64,000 nt of DNA. It comes from Rugalucina vietnamica (lineage: Eukaryota > Mollusca > Bivalvia > Lucinida > Lucinidae). The stretch is from positions 44,998,760-45,062,759 of the forward strand of contig OZ024873.1 of assembly GCA_964017185.1 (NCBI GenBank). Direction: 5' to 3'. This document shows positions 59,180 through 64,000 of this stretch, piece by piece. The position numbers were made by a program, and so were the translations under genes. The notes under the pieces were generated by a model. That model ran no database searches. It saw nothing but the letters and a program-made list of their open reading frames with translations, and was not told where the DNA came from. How positions within the stretch are numbered: the stretch's first letter is position 1; the number at the start of each line of letters is the position of its first letter.

Positions 59180-59351
59180 TTTATCTCTGTATAGAGCAGC
59201 AGCCCGTGAGTTGTATTTCTCCTGCAGAGACATGCCAGGTTTATAGTCGGGCTGTGAGTTGAAGAAGTCCTGGGCCTTTCTGTTGCCACCGACCTTCATC
59301 TTGTCTAGCTCCAAGTCTTTCCATTTGTCCATTGTTACTGATCGTACAAAA
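59180..59351 (-). CDS. ARFGAP1: ARFGAP1 exon: C-terminal half of the ArfGAP domain
   Basis: It starts one base into the serine codon and encodes FVRSVTMDKWKDLELDKMKV, then GGN and on to SLQEKYNSRAAALYRDK. FVRSVTMDKW and EKYNSRAAALYRDK are signature blocks of the ArfGAP1 type and separate it from the ARFGAP2/3 and SMAP groups. Acceptor CATTTTCAG, donor AAA|GTAAGT. The intron to the previous exon is only 387 bp. Confidence 0.95.
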
Positions 59352-59738
59352 CTGAAAATGAGGAAAGCCAGATATGATGGAATCATTGACACCTATCATT
59401 TATCTTGTCGCTTGAAGACTAGGACTTTTGTCCTATTCAATGCAAAGATAAGGTTTTGGTTGGCTTTTCAGTATGATATCAGTATTTGAAATAAGCATCA
59501 ATGCACTATTTACAACTAATAGTTGTAAACAGATAAAAGGTTTTATTATTATTGTATCATCCAAATGAATTACTTCTACAGCAGCAGTCTTATCTGGGCA
59601 AGGGTTTCACCTGAGGCTTTGTTTTCTAACTGTAACATCTGGTGGCAAAAGAACTCACACAATTTGAGGATAATTGTAAAGGTAACAGAATTATGTCACT
59701 ATTGTGTATGTACTTGGAAAGAAAACCATGAAGCTCAC

Positions 59739-59848
59739 CTTAAATGCACACCTAGACCCCTGTGTTTGCCAGAGCACTCCAGACATATCCATACACCATA
59801 CGTCACACTCACCCATTGAGGATTATGACCTTTACACTCAAAGCATAT
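59739..59848 (-). CDS. ARFGAP1: ARFGAP1 exon: zinc finger and catalytic arginine
   Basis: The exon encodes ICFECKGHNPQWVSVTYGVW and continues to GVHL. The zinc ligands are a CFEC pair and an ICLEC pair separated by 16 residues, the C-x2-C-x16-C-x2-C pattern of all ArfGAP domains. The arginine of GKHRGLG is the catalytic arginine finger. The acceptor is TTCTTCAG at its upstream edge and the donor is AG|GTGAGC, leaving two bases of a serine codon that the next exon completes. The upstream exon with the initiator methionine was not recognised between here and 64000. Confidence 0.95.
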
Positions 59849-60833
59849 CTGAAGAAAAATTGTGAAAAAAGCAGGTCAGATTTTCTGAAGATATAGACTT
59901 TGGCTTTGCTTAACAGTGTTAAGTTCTGCTCCTATGATAATGAGCAGGAACAGCCGTTCAATATTAGAGATATCTTGAGAAAACTTGATTTTAATGTTTC
60001 CACAACTTGATTTAAGCTTTACAGGCACACCACATAAACTGACCAGGGATTTTTATTCAATATATCCAGGACAATCTAGATTATAATAGAAACATGAAGC
60101 TCAAAATTTCTGGTAGAGGAACAGGAAATCCAGCTCTGTTAAAAATTTGTGTATCACCATACTTGGATACCGGTAATTATGAGGCAAAATGTTCAGGATC
60201 TATCTTCCACAACTTCTTAACCTCCTCAGAGGACTTCGGGATAGGCCAGCACTTTAAACAACAGAAAACTTTCAAGAGCAGGTGCCCAGAAGAAAACATA
60301 TCAACTGGGGCTGAGGCTATGTGCACAACGGTTGTACCTATAATGCCGCTTATTTGCACCATGGGCGTGCCGATAGCCAATGCTAAGAAGTTTGCTATCG
60401 GCGTGACGTATGAGATTTTCTAACAAGATTACGTATGCATTAAACTAATAATTTGCCATTAAATAAATTAATTATGTGTTTAGGTATTGAAATACATTCA
60501 AATTTAACACTTTTGTTAATCATAAATAGGAGAAAAACTTGATCTGATTATTTCATCTCACATCAACTGAATCACAGTAGATTTTTAAACAGCAGAGAAA
60601 AATATAACCATTGTGTAAATGATTTTTGTGCTACTAAAATGTTTCCGTACTCAGTCATCGATCCACTGAACTCAAATCAAAGGCTGTTTATTCTTTTGAA
60701 TTACCACATTCTTTTATTATTTAGGTTACTATAATTACTTTCTCATTTATGCATACACATGGCTGATTTTTACAGGCAGATACACAGAACAGGTAAGCCT
60801 ATATCAACAAAATAACAATTACAAGTACATGTA
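59849..60833 (-). other. upstream intron of ARFGAP1; first exon not found
   Basis: The exon with the start codon should lie upstream of 59848 on the minus strand. I found no stretch here or up to 64000 that reads like the expected short N-terminus ending before ICFEC, so it may lie outside the window. Nothing else was identified. Confidence 0.45.
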
Positions 60834-61322
60834 CAGAAGGTGGACAAAAGTATTCGTCACTTTTGAAAACTCCATAGTCTTCAATGTATTTCCATGTTTA
60901 CAAAAACAGTTATCCTGCCTCTTCTGCTCAACATATTGTTATCATTTTGGTGCCATTTGAAAGTTAAATAAATGAAGCAATACACAAAGGTCATTTGACG
61001 AAGTTTCAACATTGCATTTTTCAAATACAACAATTTGAATTTTAAGGAAGTTTTGAAAAACTCATTTTCCCATTGGTGAAGTCGCCCAAAAATTGTCAAA
61101 AAATATTTCACAACTTTTTACAAAATTGTAGCTTGAAAACGCATGCATGGAATTGTGTGAAAATACCTTGTTTATTGCTTTATTAATTTACCTTTCAAAT
61201 GACACCAAAATTATTAAAATATGTTAACCAGGAGAAGCAGGATAATTTTCCTAGCAAACGTGAAAATACATGTAAGTCTATGGAGTTTTCCAAACATGAC
61301 GAATACTTTTGTCCACCTACTG
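60834..61322. mobile_element. Tc1/mariner-type MITE with about 100-bp inverted ends
   Basis: 489 bp; the right end reversed reads CAGTAGGTGGACAAAAGTAT, the left CAGAAGGTGGACAAAAGTAT. Pairing continues through TCGTCA, GAAAACTCCATAG, TGTATTT and TTATCCTGC to AACATATT. TA flanks both ends (60832-60833 and 61323-61324). No coding sequence. Confidence 0.85.
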
Positions 61323-61623
61323 TATGTTAATCAAAAAATAAAATTTCATGCATGGGTAAGCCTGAGGAAATAATTCTGTTTACTTTCAATATACCCTCGA
61401 TATCGTCGTTAAACTATCGATCGACCTTAAATTTACCTTGATACTTTATACGCACTTATATTTATTTTAAGCCAGAGAGTGTGACGAAGTATTTTTGGAT
61501 CGATAACCTTGAGTTTGCTTCGTTTACAATGTAATCAGATATTTAGCATGTGTGATCAGCCATCGTTGTTTTCGTCAAATCATCCAAACATAAAAGTCAT
61601 AGTTGTTACTTGGTGGTTATAAT

Positions 61624-61864
61624 TGAGCCGCCTCGTGGGAAAACCAACAATGTGGTTTTCGAACAGGTCTGACACTAACCAGCTTGTACAAGCACAGAAA
61701 ATAGCCAGAAGCTTGAAATTTTGGATTTAACTTGAGTAGAAGAGGAATTGTACTATCCGAGCAGCGAAAACAAAGGCGCTGATCAGCTTCGCGGTTACCG
61801 CGAAGCTGATCTGCGTCTTTGTTTTCGCCTATGCGGATTGTTGGTTTTCCCATGAGGCGGCTCA
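61624..61864 (+). mobile_element. MITE, family T, best-preserved copy
   Basis: 241 bp with ends TGAGCCGCCTCGTGGGAAAA and, reversed, TGAGCCGCCTCATGGGAAAA, both continuing CCAACAAT. The interior has the perfect hairpin GATCAGCTTCGCGG/CCGCGAAGCTGATC. The near-identical ends suggest recent activity. No clear target duplication. Confidence 0.85.
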
Positions 61865-61955
61865 TATATTAGCACATTTCTGCCGTCAGGACATCCGCTA
61901 ATGTTGGCTCATTTGCTCATGCACACCAACAACATAAGTATATAGTAACTGTGTC

Positions 61956-62133
61956 ACATTACGAAAACTTGCCCATGCGTTATACAGATTTTAAATATTT
62001 TTGCTAAAAAACATTGAATGTCGAACCACGTTAGAACCGCCCTGCCGAGACCCACAATCTATGTTTTGGAGCAAAAATAAGAAAAATAGGTATAGCCCTA
62101 CATATCCCATTTTTGCTGATATGTTTTCCTGAT
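61956..62133 (+). mobile_element. MITE, family M
   Basis: Left ACGAAAACTTGCCCATGC, core AACATTGAATGT ... ACAATCTATGTTTTGG, right ATATGTTTTCCTGATG. Confidence 0.65.
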
Positions 62134-63106
62134 GGACACTCCCAGCTTCTAAACACCATATTGCACATGGGGCTTTTCCGTAGACAACTTCTCGGACCAG
62201 CGATGTCATGTTTCAGATTTTATTTTCAAATACTTGATGGTATTAGAAAGAGGGGAACTGAACTTCCGTCAGACAACATGAAGATTTGTCTGACATTAAA
62301 CCCCAAAGCTAATCGAATTGACCGAACGATTTGTTGTGTTAACGGCTGTGTTAAACGAAGACATAGACTAGAAACAGTGTAAATTTTAACCCAGCTGTCG
62401 TGTAAAACCACATAGAGGACCATGTAGCCTACATTTGCGTCGTGAAACAGTGTCGTAGGGGAAGAGCATCGGACTCCGTATCGAGACCCCCAAATGCGGC
62501 GGCGTGTTGTGTCATTAAGCAAGACTCATTAACTCGCCTGCAGCTATGTCTCCGTCTCGACACAAATGGACATTTGTTGACTGGGATGTTAAGCCATTAC
62601 CAGTCTGACAAAAATAACCATCAATCTACTATCTTCAACTTATCTTTACACTGATTCATTTTTCGCTGGCATGTCGACTTTTTAATTAACAGATACAACT
62701 ATTTATTATCATTTCTCTCCCTCTTGAAATTCAAAAGGGAATAACTTTAATAAAGACAAGTTTCAACTAGAATGTCCATCATAATCATGGTAAACAAATA
62801 TTAAGATAATGTCAAAAATAATCTCTGGGGTCGAGGCTCATGTTCCTATTGAACGACCTTATATAGTTTTATATTCGTGACAACCATGCTAAATAATGAC
62901 CAGTCATTGTTGAATTGTGGTTTCAGTGTGCGCATTTTATTCCATTCACTATACGGTGTTGTGTACTTGTGTTACAAAGTATTCATATAATTTTCGAAAG
63001 TTAAACGACTTTATTGTTTACTTCAAAAGGAGGAAGCTTTGGTGTTTGTAAGGTCAAGTTTATCCTACATGTACATAAAATTGGATGGATTGTTTACAGT
63101 AAACCC
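62134..63106. other. intergenic or intronic DNA with a SINE-like remnant
   Basis: At about 62440-62625 GTAGGGGAAGAGCATCGGAC resembles a decayed tRNA-like head, and GGGATGTTAAGCCATTAC a SINE tail, on the plus strand. No gene is supported; the 72-codon minus-strand frame ending near 62209 is not ARFGAP1's missing start. Confidence 0.4.
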
Positions 63107-63371
63107 ATTACAAAAACATGGCCATGCAATACAGAGATTTTTTTCAGTGGTGAATATTGAAATTTCACCAAACAAAAAATGAAATTCTTAATATTTTTGC
63201 TCAAACATACATTGTGGGTACACGTTAGAACCGAATACCCACAAGGTATGTTTTGGATCAAAAATAAGAAAATTAGGTATACACCTGCAAACCCCAGTTT
63301 TCTTTTTTTTTTCTAAATAAAAGCGGGATTGAAGATGCATGGTATCCATGACGGACACGTTTTCCTGATGC
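63107..63371 (+). mobile_element. MITE, family M
   Basis: Left ACAAAAACATGGCCATGCAA, core CTCAAACATACATTGTGGGT ... ACCCACAAGGTATGTTTTGG, right ACACGTTTTCCTGATG. About 265 bp. Confidence 0.7.
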
Positions 63372-63679
63372 TTTTGTATGTGTTCAGTTAAACAAAGCGC
63401 CTTTGAGGACAAAATACCACTTGCATATTCTTAATATTTAAATGCGATTCAGTAGCATGGCGTGTCAACGGTCACATTTTGGTCTGTGTTTCGAAGGCTG
63501 GACAATGCATGTCACGAGAAGATGACAATAAACAATGCAAGGATTATAGTCATAACGCACCAGTCATTTGCAATCACGCCTCACCTACAGGGAAGGGTGA
63601 GGGATAGCCGGTCTAAAGTGCGGGACAGTTTTTCATTGTCCTGGCAATGCAGGGGAAATGATGGGGTTTGGGTATTAAG

Positions 63680-63826
63680 ATCCCCGCCCCAAGGAGATTT
63701 TCTATCGTGAAGGGCAGGACGAACAGCACGGTTTCGACTAGAGGTCTCTAGCTGAGGGCATTGAAAACTCTGGAAAGTCATAATCCCCACCCTTCCCCGT
63801 AGGTTGGGGAGCTGTGGTTACACAAG
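63680..63826 (+). repeat. dispersed repeat shared with 24980-25140
   Basis: It contains AAGATCCCCGCCCCAAGGAG, GAAGGGCAGGACGA, AAGTCATAATCCCC, CCTTCCCC and GTGGTTACA in the same order as the other copy. Nothing further was identified to 64000. Confidence 0.55.
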
Positions 63827-64000
63827 AATACTGGACACAGTTTGTGAACCGTTGAAAATTCGCCATAACCAAGTCTGACGAAAAAATTTTGTAGGACGAT
63901 TGGATTGATATCGGTGTCCGTCATTCTAATAGCGACTGGCTGCACCAGTCTTCTTTCTGCATCTGCTGGGTTTGTTCATAAAATTGTGGCTAGAATAATT

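Larger units (their letters stand above)
11887..59848 (-). other. ARFGAP1 gene span, partial at both ends
   Basis: Seven minus-strand exons (59739-59848, 59180-59351, 58710-58906, 56798-56866, 55794-55899, 54536-54592, 11887-11976) have AG/GT borders and compatible phases. They sum to 801 nt, one uninterrupted frame of 267 codons. The product matches ArfGAP1, the GTPase-activating protein that makes Arf1 hydrolyse GTP on Golgi membranes and so drives COPI coat turnover. The order is zinc-finger ArfGAP domain, Gly/Ser-rich linker, a conserved PPSQGG-RY-GFGNT segment and the ALPS1 amphipathic region. The exon with the start codon (normally about 20 residues) and the C-terminal part with ALPS2 are missing from the recognised set. 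Confidence 0.93.

Noticed and set aside
60177..60380. Minus-strand frame with CLKCWPIPKSSEEVKK, considered as an exon of ARFGAP1 or a zinc finger
   Set aside because: The cysteines do not form an ArfGAP finger, the real finger exon is at 59739-59848, and no family match is known to me.
61991..62209. Minus-strand frame beginning MTSLVREVVYGK, considered as the missing ARFGAP1 start exon
   Set aside because: It does not resemble the conserved ArfGAP1 N-terminus, overlaps a MITE, and no donor in the right phase leads to ICFEC.

Overview
This is eukaryotic nuclear DNA, AT-rich and dominated by introns and repeats, from an invertebrate that is most likely a bivalve mollusc. The best clue is a set of non-autonomous elements built as a short 5' inverted repeat, a tandem-repeat core, an (ACGG)n or (CA)n tract and a 3' hairpin followed by CTAA. 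That is the architecture of Helentron-associated elements (HINEs) and of the bivalve 'pearl' family. The species call is inference; nothing in the window names a species.

Only two host genes can be supported. (1) ARFGAP1 on the minus strand: seven exons between 59848 and 11887, all with GT/AG boundaries and matching phases, join into one open frame of 801 nt (267 residues). They encode most of the ArfGAP zinc-finger domain, the linker and the first ALPS lipid-packing sensor. The initiator exon and the 3' part were not found. The last intron (11977-54535, 42,559 bp) fills two thirds of the window. (2) A plus-strand first exon of a THAP zinc-finger protein at 6123-6500, ending in a strong splice donor. 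A decayed mariner lies about 200 bp into its intron.

Layout: 1-5.4 kb, two HINE copies, one with a second family nested inside; 5.4-8.9 kb, THAP exon and mariner; 8.9-11.3 kb, another HINE-like array and a MITE; 11.9-20.9 kb, an ARFGAP1 exon, tandem copies of its splice-acceptor region split by a 4.3-kb TIR transposon, a second TIR element with palindrome arrays, and a decayed copy of the exon; 21-48.5 kb, HINE copies, a pogo-like element, a CAGGGG-type element, a three-deep nest and a mariner-type MITE; 49-53.2 kb, a foldback element with roughly 500-bp arms containing a LINE remnant; 54-60 kb, five introns' worth of ARFGAP1 with MITEs and a tRNA-derived SINE; 60-64 kb, more MITEs.

The points most worth following up are: the tandem array of splice-acceptor units beside an ARFGAP1 exon; several sequence-unrelated repeat families that share a TTCG-capped terminal hairpin; and the recurrence of YY1-like (AAGATGGC) and ERR/NR5A-like (TCAAGGTCA) motifs in the repeat cores.
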